This document shows, piece after piece, positions 11,732 through 23,134 of a DNA stretch of 64,000 nucleotides; position 1 is the first letter of the stretch, and each line of letters starts with the position of its first letter. The stretch is from Chamaecyparis obtusa (taxonomy: Eukaryota; Streptophyta; Pinopsida; Cupressales; Cupressaceae). Both the position numbers and the translations under genes were made by a program. Below the pieces are notes generated by a model. The model was not told where the DNA came from. It saw only the letters and a program-made list of their open reading frames with translations, and made no database searches. The stretch lies in the NCBI GenBank assembly GCA_027943335.1, contig BSBK01003564.1, forward strand, positions 126,501 through 190,500. Direction: 5' to 3'.

Positions 11732-13183
11732 TGCAGACACTGAAAAATCCTTCAGAAAATAAATTATTTTTGTTTTCTGAAAATCCTTGATGACATCATC
11801 ATTAATTAATTAATTAATTATTTAATTAATTAATTTATTTTTATGGCATTAAATCCCTCTCTCTTAATTAAAAATCTTTAATTAAGGAATCTAGCCTAAA
11901 AATGTCATTTGGACATCATCCCTAATTTATTAATTATTTAATTAATAAATTGACCAAAAAACTTCAAAAATAAATTAATTTATTTTTAATTTATTTTTTA
12001 TCCCAAACTTGGCCAATTTCCTTAAGACCACTAACCTCTTCCAAAATCTTCTAATCCCTTCTTAATTTTGATTAAAAGGCTAATCCCATCTTTTCTAACC
12101 CTAATCCCAAGGTTAAATATTTAATTAAGGTTAAATATTTAATTTTCATATTTATTGAAAATATTTTAATAAATATTCCTAAACTTAAGCTTTTGGAATG
12201 AATAACTTTTATTCCATGAAACTAAGGAGAAATCTAGACTCTTCTAGAATCTTCTCAAATCCACCCTCTTCACCCATCCTAATCCTTTTCTTTGTCCTAA
12301 TCTAATCCTAATCCTACCCTTAAACCTTTGTGCAATCCTAACCAAGCTTAAGACTTTCCTAAACCAAAGCAAAGTCTTTCCCTCCAAATATCTCAACCAC
12401 AAAGCATTTATTGCTTCCCCAAAGTCTTCAAAGCCTCTTAAAGCCCATTCATTGCTCTTACAAGCATTTATTTGGAGAGTTATGAGCTTGGAGCCCCCTT
12501 TGTTGACTCCTCTTTGCCCTTCCCTTCATCCACTCACCTTGTGACATGTGTCACCTCCTGATTGGCTGAGAACTAGCACAATCCATGTGCTTTCCTTTGA
12601 GTGAATCTTGGCCTCTCTTAAGGATTTCAATCCTGGCCATTCATTCCTCCTACCCCAAGCCTTTAGAAATCCTATAAATACCCTCACTTCCTAAGGCAAA
12701 TCATCTTTCAACTCTCAAACTTAATAGCAAAGTTATAATGTCATTTTCATTCTAGCATAAGCATAAACTCATCATTTTAGATCATTTCCAAGCTTAAATC
12801 ACATCTAAATTAGCTTAAATGGATTAACATAGATTCATTTCTTGTTTTAATCTTAGTTCTTTCATTTAGCTTTGCATATTTGTGTGTTCTTGAGGCCTTT
12901 GAGGAAAAATAGGTTCCTCATACCTATTTTGTGTCATTTTGGGTCTTCTTGATCCTCAAATCATCCTATTTTGCATGCTCCAAGTGCTTGAGTTTGCACA
13001 CCCACATCCATTTATATCCAAGCATATCAAACGGTGCATGGGCGCATCTGTTTTAGGCTTAAACTGAGGTGGCTTTGATTTTAGTTTGTTTACCATTAAA
13101 TTTGATTTGATAATATGCTATGACGTTTGTTTGTCTTTGGCCTTCAAAACAGGTTTAGGTGCACGCTCAAATCCTAGTCTACA
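11732..13183 (+). repeat. 3' LTR of the Tat element
   Basis: The repeat starts TGCAGACACTG right after the polypurine tract and most likely ends at TCTACA (13183), giving about 1452 bp with the expected TG...CA limits. A TATA box (tataaata, 12673-12680) sits about 510 bp before the end, followed by a plausible transcribed R/U5 part. The region 11800-12180 is extremely A/T-rich with repeated attaatta. The 3' limit rests on the TG/CA rule, since no second copy is in the window. Confidence 0.75.
12673..12680 (+). promoter_or_regulatory. TATA box in the Tat LTR
   Basis: The sequence tataaata in a C-rich context (cctataaataccctc) is in the right place for the Pol II promoter of the LTR. Confidence 0.6.
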
Positions 13184-13581
13184 CCTTAATAATACTAATT
13201 TTATGATTGATGTATTGGATAGAAGTGCAATAGATTGGTGGGTTATCAGGAGTGTGGACTTCTAAAGTAGTAAAGCTTTTGATGGGTTAATTAGGAGTTA
13301 AAATGTAGAAGGTATATACTTTATCTCTATTTAATGTGGCTAGTTTCCCCTAAAGATATATGCTTGTCATTATAATAAGGGGAAAAAGCCACATGTAATG
13401 TATTTTCCAATGGCATCATTCACTTCTTCTTATATTGCACATTGAATAACTTTGCCATTGAGTTTAAAGTACCACTCATCATGCTTCCCTTAACCTTTTC
13501 TACCCTTGAAATATAGATGGAAAAACTTGAAATCATGTTTAGTGGAAAGTACTAGTATACATGGTACGATTATTCTTCAAA
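13184..13581. other. Flanking AT-rich DNA without recognised features
   Basis: About 400 bp lie between the Tat LTR and the tRNA-like sequence. I see no open frame, repeat or family signature. Confidence 0.5.
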
Positions 13582-13614
13582 GGGTACTAGCTCAATGGAA
13601 GAGCATCTACTTTA
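13582..13614 (+). pseudogene. tRNA-Val(UAC)-like sequence, 5' half, split by a copia element
   Basis: The 5' half shows gggtact as the acceptor strand, a D-arm with stem gctc/gagc, the anticodon-stem strand tctac, and the start of the loop. Its other half lies at 21346-21387 beyond the copia element. Joined across the cttta target duplication, the loop reads tttacaa (anticodon TAC). The type is bacterial/organellar (gggt..tagctca..gagagc-like), not the usual plant nuclear tRNA-Val. It may be an organelle-derived tRNA copy or the head of a tRNA-derived SINE. Confidence 0.65.
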
Positions 13615-14921
13615 TGTTAGGAATAGTCCCAAGAGATAACTTGGGGGAGGGGGGGGGTGAATCAGTTATTTAAAAGTTTCAATTCTTTATCAAATTAAGT
13701 ATACTTAAACATTAAGCATAAACATAATGAAAGAAAACTTGAACACAACACCAATATTTTGGTTATGGGGAAACCCAAATAGGTAAAAACCCTAGTGGGA
13801 ATTGACACCCAATAATAATTTGCACTAGTGTATTATGATCCTTGTTAGAAGATCCATAACCCTATTAGGAGTTGTCTTTATAATGCATTTAGTATAGTCA
13901 CCTAGTCAAGGGTCAGACCCTATTAGGAGTCTTTTATAATTAACCCTGTTAGGGGTGAGGACACATTGTCTGAGAGCACATTGCTCAAAGGGGTGAAGGC
14001 TACAACCTTCTGAATAATGGATATACACTATATCTGGATCTTGGTGAGCTACACTTTGACCTGTTGTCTAGATCAGTTCCAATGTTTAGCATAAACTATT
14101 TACTTGGTCACATAGACCTTCTGCTGATGGCTCAACACTTCACACACTCTTCTCTTCTCTTTACAAGAAACTCTGAACCATGCTTTAGCAATCACAAATG
14201 ACTACCTATAAATATCTTTCCTTTAAATGATATAATCAAGTAATCTTGTTAGAACCACCTTGAAATCATATTAGAGAAACCATACATACTCCAATAATAA
14301 TTTTGTCAGCTCTACTAAGCATGCAACACAAACTGTGACCTGTCCAATATTCATAAATATAGACACATGCTACACACTATGAGCTCTACCAATTTAACTG
14401 AAGCTTTATCCTTAAGTTGAATTACATCATGGAATCTTAACTAAACATTCTTAGCTCTTCTCCAATCTGTAATCCAAGGGTGCATACCGAAATGATAAGC
14501 ATAACTCCTGAACCAATATAATCTATGTCGACTCTTTTGAATAAACACAGGAAACTGCTACTGGTGAATAGCGACTGCATAACTTCACTTCTACTGATCA
14601 TCAGACTCTGTGTCCATGATTGTAACATCACTAACATGTCTTCATCACATATCCAATGGTGCAAGGCCTGATGATGATTGTATGAATAATCACTCATAGA
14701 ACACTGCCTATAATTCTGTCAGGAACACTGCTGACACAAGCTGCTAAATAACTATTTGTTCTAATAATTAACCTCTATGACCATGATATCATGCTAATAA
14801 AATGTCCATTTTATATATACTCAAAGCTTACTTCACAAGTATTCCATGCATGCTACTTTACATATGTTGTCATCAATGACAAACATATAGTCATCACTGG
14901 CTTGCTGGCGAATCTCCAATA
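13615..14921 (-). repeat. 3' LTR of minus-strand copia
   Basis: The LTR is about 1307 bp. Read on the plus strand it runs from TGTTAGGAATAGTCCC to ATCTCCAATA; the last bases are a decayed CCAACA when compared with the other copy. It is clearly similar along its length to 20068-21345. Near its plus-strand start it has a run of G followed by gtgaatcagttat, the complement of the conserved C-run near the LTR 3' end. Confidence 0.9.
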
Positions 14922-14941
14922 ATCTCCCCCTTTGACATTGA
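14922..14941 (-). promoter_or_regulatory. Polypurine tract of minus-strand copia
   Basis: On the minus strand, caatgtcaaagggggagat directly precedes the 3' LTR. A second tract with the same core (gatgtcaaagggggagtaat) lies upstream at about 15161-15184. Confidence 0.8.
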
Positions 14942-15269
14942 TAGAAACATATGGAATGAAAAACACCACCAATCTAAATGAGAATTTTTTTTATAACATT
15001 CTCCATTTCCTCATCAAAAATCCCCCATGGATGAATCATCCATCTGATGTAATATTCTTCAATATTCTCCATTTTCTCAACTAAACTACTTCCATGACTG
15101 AATACTACTGCCCCTTAGTATATTACTCATTGTTTGCTTCTATTTTTCATGACTCTATATATTACTCCCCCTTTGACATCAATGGAAAAGGGTTCCATTC
15201 TTTTTAAGGATGGTTACTAGTCCTGAGGTAGAGTAGTCAACCTTCCATCAGTCCCTGAGGACTGATGCT

Positions 15270-16043
15270 TTTTCTTCTTTCTTCTAAGCAGAATCAAGGA
15301 AGGGAATTACTCCCAACTTCTCCTTGAGATACTCAAAAGTATCCTTTGGCAAGGGCTTTGTGAATATGTTTTCTAACTAATCTTTAGTACTCACATATTC
15401 CAACATGACTTCTTTCTCTACCACTTTCTCTCTTAGGAAGTGATACTTGATCTCAATGTGTTTTGTGTTTGCATGCATCACAGGGTTCTTTGACATATTG
15501 ATAGTGCTAGTGTTAACAATGAATAACAATAGCATAATCAATCTAAATTCCAAAATCCTTTATCATTTTCTAGATCCAAACAATTATAGAACAATTCAGG
15601 GCTACTGCAATATACTTTGCTTCTGCTATTGACTGAGAGATACAATTTTGCTTCTTGCTTGTCCAAGTGACAAGTCTATCACCAAGAAATACTTCTTCTC
15701 TTGATGTACTCTTTCTATCGTCAATGCATCTTGCCTAATCTACATCAGTATATACATGAAGCTCAACATTTTCTGAATTAGGATACCATAGACCATAATC
15801 TATAGTGCCTTGCAAGAATATGAATATTCTTTTTACTACCATGAGGTGACTTTGTTTAGGCTCTGTTGCAAATCTTCCAACTATGCCAACTACTTTAGAA
15901 ATATCTGGTCTGGTTTGAGTAAGATAAATGAGTTTTCCAATCATAGACTTGTACAATGTTATATCTACTACTGGTGAATCATCTTCTTTTGTAAGCTTAC
16001 ATCCTATTATCATAGGTGTACCCACTGGCTTGCAATCATCCAT
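15270..16043 (-). pseudogene. pol: Copia RNase H region
   Basis: On the minus strand, CKPVGTPMI, YLTQTRPDIS, VKRIFIFLQGTIDYGLWY and YTDVD are the usual copia RT-RNase H connection and first RNase H motif. Beyond a stop the reading continues with DRKSTS, then SIAEAKYIA and finally FTKPLPKDTFEYL near 15310. Stops and frame changes break the second half. The stretch between its end and the polypurine tract (14942-15270) is untranslated. Confidence 0.85.
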
Positions 16044-16169
16044 CTTGAATTTATTTAATATTTCTTTTACATACTTGGACTGATTAATGAAAATACCTTT
16101 CTTTGTCTACTACACATTTAATCCCAAGAAGTATTTGATAGGTTCAATCCTATTCATCTCAAATTCACT

Positions 16170-16766
16170 CTACATATCCTTAGCAAATTCAATACTAAGT
16201 TTGTCATTACCTCCAGATATAATGTCATCAACAAATATAGCTATAAGTAGTAGTCCTTCATATGTCTCTCTTATGAATAGATTACAATCTGATACTCCTT
16301 TCTTGAATCCAATTTTGGTTAGATATCCATCAAGTCTCTTATACCATGCTCTAGGGGCTTGCTTAAGTCCATAGAGACCTTTCTTCAATCTGCATACCAT
16401 ATCAAGTCTGTCTAATAGGGTGAATCCTTCTGGCTACTCAATGTATACTTCTTCTTTTAACTCTTCATTCAAGAATGCTGATTTAACATCCATCTAATAG
16501 ACTTTGAAGTTTTTGACTGTTTCATAAGCTAAAAACAACTTAATAGCCTCTAATCTGCTCACTGGTGCGAAGGTGCCTGAATAATCAATACCTTCTCTTT
16601 GCACATATCCCTTACATACTAGAATTTGTTTGTTCCTTTCTACTATACCATCTTCATTCATCTTGTTTCTGAATATCCACTTTGTTCCAATCACATTCTT
16701 ATCACTAGGTCTTGGGACTAGTTCCCAAGTATCATTATTAATAATTTGATCTAGTTCTTCTTTCAT
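16170..16766 (-). pseudogene. pol: Copia reverse transcriptase
   Basis: The motifs ELVPRPSDKNVIGTKWIF, FAPVSRLEAIKLFLAYE, LKKGLYGLKQAPRAWY and FVDDIISGG identify a Ty1/copia RT. The FVDD catalytic site lies near 16220. The frame is broken at about 16400-16494. The region 16767-17030 is the variable linker between integrase and RT and holds only short broken frames. Confidence 0.9.
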
Positions 16767-17029
16767 AGCATCATGACAATCTGAATAATTACATGCATCT
16801 TCAACACTTAAAGGTTCAATCTGAGATAGTAAACATACTGCCTCATTGCTTGCTGAATTCTTTTCTTTTGATCTTGTTGTGACTTTTCCTCTCTGATCTC
16901 CAATAATGTCATCCTTAGACTAATATCTAGATGTATACTTTTGAACTTTAGGTGATACTGACTCATCTTCCTTCTAAGTTTCTTCTTCACTTATTTCAGG
17001 GTCATTGAACAATACATCAATACTATCAA

Positions 17030-18000
17030 ACATCTCTTCAACAACCGTCTCACTAGTGGAAGGTCTGGGTTCTTCTTCAATCATGGGTGAGTAATCATGA
17101 TATCTTTCTTGAACCATTAAATTTTTATCAATCTTAACATGATCACTTTCAATGATTTTCTTCAATCTCAAGTTAAAACATCTATAGGATTTACTTTTAG
17201 TAGAGTAACCAAGGAAAATACCTTCATCACTTCTTGCATCAAACTTGCCTATTGCTTCATCCCTCTTGATGTAGCACTTGCTTCCAAATATTCTAAAGTA
17301 TTTCACTGTGGGAACATTACCAAACCATAGCTCATAAGGTGTCTTGTCCATGCCAGGCCTTAATTGTATTCTATTTATTGTATAGACTACTATATTGACT
17401 ACATCTCTCCAATAGGTGTGTGCAACTTTTCCTTCAATCATGATGGTGCATGCTATATCAAGGATGCTCCTATTCCTTGATTCTGCAATCCCATTCTATT
17501 GAGGGGTTCTAGGTGCACTTAACTATCTCTTTATGCCATGTTCTTCACAGTACTCATAGAATCTATCAGAGGTGAATTCTCCTCCTTTATCTGACCTTAG
17601 ACATTTTATCTTTAGTCCAGATTCATTCGCAACCTTATCTTTGAATATTTTGAACTTCTCAAATGCTTCTGACTTATCTTTTAGGAACACAACCCACATC
17701 ATTCTAGAATAATCATCTACAAACAAAATGAAATACCTTTCAACATAGTAGGATCTTGTTTGAGTTGGTCCACATAGTTCTGTATGAGTCAGATCCAACT
17801 TGTTCTCTGTTGAATTATGCTTTCTCTTGAATGAATTCCTCACATGCTTTCCCATTACACATTCCCTGCATATAGTATCAACTGGTTTCGCTATGCTAGG
17901 TAGGTCTCTAACTGCATTTACATTACTTATCTTTACTATGTTATCAAAATTGATATGACATAGTCTTTTGTACCATAGCCAACTGTCATCTACTTTTGCA
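17030..18000 (-). pseudogene. pol: Copia integrase
   Basis: The zinc-binding part ends near ECVMGKHVRNSF. The core carries THTELCGPT, where the first catalytic Asp of the family (HTD) is Glu, then RSDKGGEF with the second Asp, and NGIAESRNRS with the Glu intact. The downstream GKxxE-like part FGSKCYIKRDE..GIFLGYS is well kept. One in-frame TAG separates PRTPQ from NGIAES (17500 region). It is very similar to the integrase of the plus-strand copia at 31647-32339, so the two belong to the same lineage. Confidence 0.9.
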
Positions 18001-18137
18001 ATAAAAAAACTTACTTCTAGATTAAGCTAAAAAATATTACCTTTAGTCTTTGATCCTGATGCAATCATTTCTCCTTCCTTGTTGTTAATGATTCACTTGT
18101 TTTCATTGAACTCCAACCTGTAACCTTTGTCAAGAAA

Positions 18138-18842
18138 CTACCCAACACTTAGAAGGTTATGTTTCAAACCATCAACATACAAAACATCATTAGTGTTGTT
18201 CTTTCCATCCAAGGTGATGGCTCCTCTACCAATGATGGGTTTAGGAGTGTTATCTCCAAATCTAACCATACCTCCCTTGTATCTATCCAAATGAACAAAT
18301 ATATCTTTGTCTCTTGTCATGTGATGTGAGAAACCACTATCAATGATACAATCTATCCTAATGTTAGCTTGTGAAATCAGTGCTAACTCTTGTGAATTAT
18401 TTTCATCTTCAAGAGAAATGAATCCACTTTCCTCTTCTGTTGATTCTTCATCTAATACTCCATCTCCAACATAGTAACATTCCTTTGTATACTTAGGCTT
18501 GTAGTCATTATTGTACTTTTTAACTCTTGTAGGACACTTAGATGAAAAGTGACCAATCTTATTCCATGAAAAGAATTTGAATGGTGATTGACCTTCATAT
18601 TTTCCTTTTCCTTTCTTTCCTCTTTTAACAATCATAGCAATGAAATTATCTAGAGATTTTTCTTCATCATCATCATCATCAAAATTACCAGAGGTGTTCA
18701 AGGATTTCTTACCATGGACCGAAGCTTTGAAGGCTATCTCACTTTTAGGCTATGTCTTCAAACTTGATATCTCAAATGTAGCAATCTTGCTAATTAAGGT
18801 CTCTCTTTTGAAATTTTCTGAGAATTACATAGTCTCATCAAG
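18138..18842 (-). pseudogene. gag-pol: Copia gag C-terminus and protease
   Basis: An Asp-rich stretch (FDDDDDEEKS) leads into the nucleocapsid motif, which reads FKFFSWNKIGHFSSKC: both early Cys of the CCHC knuckle are replaced by Phe and Trp. The protease follows with CIIDSGFSHHMT (active-site DSG) and the family hallmark GLKHNLLSVG. The frame stays open for 187 codons. Upstream it is separated from the rest of gag by the MITE. Confidence 0.88.
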
Positions 18843-18845
18843 GAT

Positions 18846-19484
18846 CACTAGTACATTTCACCTTAAATTTTGACCTAACAATTCGACCATATCATAAAAA
18901 TGTTTAGCTTGGTCGCATTACAAAGGAATGCCTATTGCAAAAATATGCATATTAGGTACATTTACATGATCAGCCGGTACCACAAAAATCAAATCTTATG
19001 CGACATTTTTTAATACTTTTTAATAGACATTTAAAAAAAAAAAAATTAGTATTGGTCAAAATTTTGACCTTTGCACATAACTAATTTCGACCACAATGCC
19101 ATACATTCGACCAATAGTATGGTTGAAATTGAGACCATTTCCCCATTAGTATATGGTCAAAATTTTGACCATTGCACCAAAAAAAATCAATGACAATGCT
19201 ATACAATCGATGATAATTTCCACAACAATTGGTGGATAACTCGACCAGTTATATGGTCGCAATTTCTACCATTGGACCAAAAAAATCAACGGTGATTCTT
19301 TTAGTTTCAAGCGATTGTTGTAGTCGAAATTGAGACCAATACTATGGTCTCAATTTTGACCAATAAGAACTATGTAGAAAATTTGACGAAAAAAGAATGA
19401 TGAAATTTTTAGTCGTGTATTCGACCAATTATTGTAAAAAATTCAACTAATTCTCATCGAAATTTAAGGTAAAATTTACTAGTG
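18846..19484. mobile_element. CACTA-type MITE, 639 bp, inside copia gag
   Basis: The terminal inverted repeats start CACTAGTA and match over about 25 bases (left cactagtacatttcacctt, right complement cactagtaaattttacctt). The 3-bp target duplication gat lies on both sides (18843-18845, 19485-19487), as for CACTA elements. There is no coding capacity. The interior consists of roughly 100-bp tandem subunits, each with a perfect or near-perfect palindrome ggtcaaaattttgacc (19054-19069 and 19155-19170). Removing it restores continuity of gag. Confidence 0.88.
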
Positions 19485-19487
19485 GAT

Positions 19488-20010
19488 GTTTATCTTGTTC
19501 TCATATTCTAGTGTCAATGTAGTCATCACCTTATCCATGATGTCTTCTTCTGAGATTTCTCCACCATTGTTTCTGATTCCTGCAATTGCCTCATTGATCC
19601 TTTGATTATAGGCTCTTATGTTCTCTTTAGGTAGCATCTCCAATGTATTGTACTTTTTATTCCATGTCTTTTTGTGCTCATTCTTTTCTTGTTTATCTCC
19701 TTCAAACATGTATTCTAGGTGCCTCCATATCTTGTAGGCTGAGTCTACTTTCTTTATTTCTGAAAAACTCACTATCAGATAGGGTGCTAATAAGGGCTTC
19801 TTTTGCTATTGCATTCCGATGGAAAAAATCCTTCTGCTTGCTAGTAGCATCATCCTTTGCAAGATCTACTAGAGAGGGGATCTGAACTTCTTTGATAGCC
19901 ACTTAAAAAATTTCATAAGCAATACACTACAAATGTGTCATCATCTTGCTCTTCCAATCAAGATAATTCTCTCCATCAAACTTAGGACTATCTTTTATAA
20001 ATAATTCCAT
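19488..20010 (-). pseudogene. gag: Copia gag N-terminal part
   Basis: The start is at 20010, where the minus strand gives the usual copia gag beginning KDSPKFDGENYLDWK about 60 codons after the LTR. It continues through AKEALISTLSDSEF, AYKIWRHLEYMFEGD and ENIRAYNQRINEAIAGIRNNG, the typical UBN2/gag pattern. There is a frameshift near 19770. The reading is cut at 19487 by the MITE and resumes at 18845. Confidence 0.85.
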
Positions 20011-20053
20011 CTGGTCAACCTAAAGCTATTAAAATTTCTCTCCAAGGCACTTG

Positions 20054-20067
20054 GCTCTAATACCAAT
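20054..20067 (-). promoter_or_regulatory. Primer binding site of minus-strand copia
   Basis: The minus strand reads attggtattagagcc next to the LTR end, a near match to the 3' end complement of initiator tRNA-Met. Confidence 0.85.
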
Positions 20068-21345
20068 TGTTAGGAATAGTCCCAAGAGATAATTGAGAGG
20101 GGTGGGTGAATCAGTTATCTACAATTTTGAATTATTTATCCAATTAAGTATACTTAAACATTAATGATAAACATAATGAAAGAACACTTGAACATGACAC
20201 CAATATTTTGGCTATGGGGAAACCCAAATAGGTAAAAACTCTGATGGGAATTGACACCCACCAATAATCTGCACTAGTGTATTATGATACTTGTTAGAAG
20301 ATCCTTAACCCTATTAAGAGTTTTCTTTACCATGCATTTAGTATAGTGACCTGGTCAAGGGTCAGACCCTATTAGGGGTGAGGACGCACTGTCTGAGAGC
20401 ACACTACTCAAAGGGGTGAAGGCTACAACTTTCAAAATAATAGATATACACTATATCTAGATCTTGGTGAACTATGCTTCGACATGCTATGTGGATCAAT
20501 TCCAATGTTTAACATAAACTCTTTACTTGGTCACATAGACCTTCTGCTAATGGCTCAACACTCTGCACACTCTGCTCTTCTCTTCACAAACAACTCTGAA
20601 CCATGCTTTAGCAATCACAAATGACTACCTATAAATATCTTTCCTCTAAATGATATAATCAAGTTGGCCTATTAGAATCACCTTGAAATCATATTAGAGA
20701 AACCATAACATACTCCAATAATAATTCTGGTGGCTCTACTAAGCATGCAACACAAATTGAGACCTATCCAATATTCATAAATGTAGATGCACGCTACACA
20801 CTATTGGTTCTACCAATTTAACTGAAGCTTTCTCCTCAAGATAAATTACATCATGCACTCTTAATCAAACATTCTTATCTCTTCTGTAATCTATAATCCA
20901 AGGGTGCATACCGAAATGATAAGCGCAACTCCTGAACCAATATAATCTCTGTTAGCTTTTTTGAATAAACACAAGAAATTGCTACTGGTGAATAGCGACT
21001 GCATAACTTTAGTTCTACTAATCATCAGACTCTACATCCATGATTGTAACATCACTAACATATCTTCATCACATATCCAAAGGTCCAAGGCTCCATTATG
21101 ATTGTATGAACAATCACTCACAAAATACTACTTGTAACTCTGTTAGGAACACTGCTGACACAAGCTGCTACATAACTGTCTATTCTAACAATTAACCTCT
21201 ACATCCACCATATCATGCTGATAATATTTCCATATTATATATACTCAAATATTACTACATAAGTCTTCCATGCATTCTACTTACCATATGTTGTCATCAA
21301 TGACAAACATACAGTCAACACTAGCTTGCTGGAAAATCTCCAACA
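20068..21345 (-). repeat. 5' LTR of minus-strand copia
   Basis: The LTR is 1278 bp and runs TGTTAGG...CCAACA on the plus strand. It aligns with 13615-14921 throughout, with scattered substitutions and small indels, including one of about 25 bp near 20360-20385. The target duplication cttta follows immediately. Confidence 0.93.
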
Positions 21346-21387
21346 CTTTACAAGTAGGGGGGTGATGGTTCGATTCTATTGTGCCCT
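21346..21387 (+). pseudogene. tRNA-Val(UAC)-like sequence, 3' half
   Basis: After the repeated target site cttta follow caa, the anticodon-stem strand gtagg, a five-base variable loop ggggt, and the T-arm gatgg-ttcgatt-ctatt with a normal B-box core (ggttcgattc). The acceptor strand tgtgccc pairs with gggtact (one T-T mismatch, one G-T pair). The cloverleaf therefore closes in all four stems once the copia element is removed. Confidence 0.65.
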
Positions 21388-21720
21388 AATATGACTAAAT
21401 ATATGACTAAATTAATAACTAAATATATGACTAAATTAATGACTAAATATATAACCAAATAAATGACCAAATAAATGAGTAAATAAACAACCAAATAAAT
21501 AACCAAATAAATGACCAAATAAATGAACAAATAAATGACCAAATAAATGACCAAATAAATGATCAAATAAATGACTAAATAAACAACCAAATAAACTACC
21601 AAATGACCAAATGACCAAATAGATGACCAAATAAACTACCAAAGGACCAAATAAATGACTAAATAAATGACTAAATATATCACCAAATCAATGACCAAAT
21701 AAATGACTAAAATGGTTTAG
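21388..21720. repeat. 12-bp minisatellite (aaataaatgacc)n
   Basis: More than twenty units of a 12-base repeat, consensus aaataaatgacc with atgactaaatat variants at the left, run directly on from the tRNA-like sequence. Minus-strand translation gives a meaningless Val-Ile-Tyr-Leu repeat. Confidence 0.9.
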
Positions 21721-21846
21721 TCATAAATTTGGTCACGAGATAAATAACCGACAATAAACTACCATTGGTCGCATGACCAAATTTGGTCATTTATCTACAA
21801 TTTTTGGTAGTTTATTTGGTCATATATTGTTGTTTTTGTACTAGTG
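21721..21846. mobile_element. Orphan end of a second CACTA-type MITE
   Basis: The segment ends tttttgtactagtg, like the right end of the MITE at 18846-19484 (tttactagtg). It holds the palindrome atgaccaaatttggtcat (21773-21790). Its last 40 bases (tggtagtttatttggtcat) are the complement of units in the minisatellite to the left. I see no left end with cactagtac, so the minisatellite may be the expanded left arm. Confidence 0.5.
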
Positions 21847-23134
21847 ATACCATGTTGACTCATAGCCCATGAGCTGTTTCTTGATAACACATTTGACATC
21901 ATACTTTTTTCTCCATTTTGGTCTTGATTTACTCATTGCATGCAGATTTGACACACTTCATAGATGACTTTGTCCTCTGATTTGACCTTGATAATGTCCC
22001 CTCCATTGGTTATGCTTAATCATGATTACCTTGTGTTGATGGGCATGGTGGGTTACTGTTGTGGATGCATCATTTGGAAATGATTCCATAGCAACACTAG
22101 ATGGAACAACATCTGGTGTTGCTTTTGCACTATTTGGATGATGCAATCACAAAAATGATTCACCAGGTGTTCATAGAGACATAAATGCAGCCACTTACCT
22201 TTTCTTTCAGTGTTGATCTCCTTTTTGTGCTTCCATGCTTTCTATCTTTGCTATTTTGTCTTCATGGTATGAATGCTCATGTTCCTGAGTGCACATGTTT
22301 TGTAGCATAGTTCCTTTTAGAAGTGTATGACTTGACTATGCACATGCATAATTATAGATGAGAATTAGTAATAGGGTGCCACACATTTCTTTGATCCTTT
22401 GGATCTAACCCAATCTTTTCCTTCCTTGTAGGTTTTGGATCATATAGGATCATACTGGATTTAACCCTAGGTCAACACTTCATTACTTTTGGTACCTTCA
22501 TTATTTATGTTTGTCCACTTATGTATGTTTGCATTTATTCATATTATTATGAAAGTTGGATATAATCATATTCTTCTTTTGTATCAGTCTTCCAACTATG
22601 ATCAACTTAATGTTCTAAATATTGACATAGAATTTGATATCAATTTACCATATATCCATTCCAAATGATATTTGAAGTATAATTTATTCATAAATCTAAA
22701 GAGATTATTATCAACGTTTAAGATCTAAGAAAATTGAATTCTTATGGTGTTACGAAACACTACTGAAACTCCATTTGAATAAACATACATGCCAACCATT
22801 TGACAAAATATCCATATAAAATCTAGAGCAATACATTAATGAAAGGAGGCATCTCTAACAAGAATTTCCCTTTTGAGATTATATCAGATGGATGTGGGCA
22901 AGTCAAAGAACATATATGTACAGTTATAAAACCTTAAGTTAAATTTACAAAGTAACATATCATTTATAAAACCTACCATAACATGTCATTTTTTGTTTGA
23001 CATTTTTTGTCACAACTAAAGAGTTCTCACCATGAGAAAATAGAGTGACCATTTTCTATAAAAACCATATGTCCAGATATAAACATTAAGTAAAACATGT
23101 CCAATTTTTTTTACAGATATACACATTATGGATC
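21847..23134. other. AT-rich stretch, possibly 5' region of the CACTA transposon
   Basis: No protein family or RNA is recognisable. Short frames on the minus strand at 21958-22146 look incidental. The stretch may include the left terminus and promoter of the CACTA element, but I could not pair any terminal inverted repeat with the right side. Confidence 0.35.

Larger units (their letters stand above)
1..13183 (+). mobile_element. Ty3/gypsy LTR retrotransposon, Tat-type, 5' LTR outside window
   Basis: In order, the plus strand shows a leader, a proline/glutamine-rich gag, a retropepsin, RT, RNase H, a second RNase H, integrase, a long pyrimidine-rich 3' UTR, a polypurine tract and one LTR. 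A second RNase H between the RT-RNase H and the integrase is diagnostic of the Tat clade. The 3' LTR sequence is not found in the first 2 kb, so the 5' LTR must lie left of the window and the target duplication cannot be checked. All coding parts share one reading frame and are broken only by stop codons. The element is therefore dead but structurally little disturbed. Confidence 0.9.
13615..21345 (-). mobile_element. Complete Ty1/copia retrotransposon, minus strand
   Basis: Two LTRs (13615-14921 and 20068-21345) flank an internal region that reads gag, protease, integrase, RT and RNase H on the minus strand, the Ty1/copia order. A perfect 5-bp target duplication cttta lies at 13610-13614 and 21346-21350. 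A primer binding site for initiator tRNA-Met abuts the right LTR and a polypurine tract abuts the left one. Gag contains a 639-bp MITE inserted later. Several frameshifts and lost catalytic residues show an old, inactive copy. Confidence 0.95.

Noticed and set aside
14437..14697. 86-codon minus-strand frame inside the copia LTR
   Set aside because: The homologous LTR at 20068-21345 does not keep it open.
21348..21642. Minus-strand frames coding Val-Ile-Tyr-Leu and Leu-Phe-Gly-His repeats
   Set aside because: They are translations of the 12-bp minisatellite in two frames, with no start context or homology.
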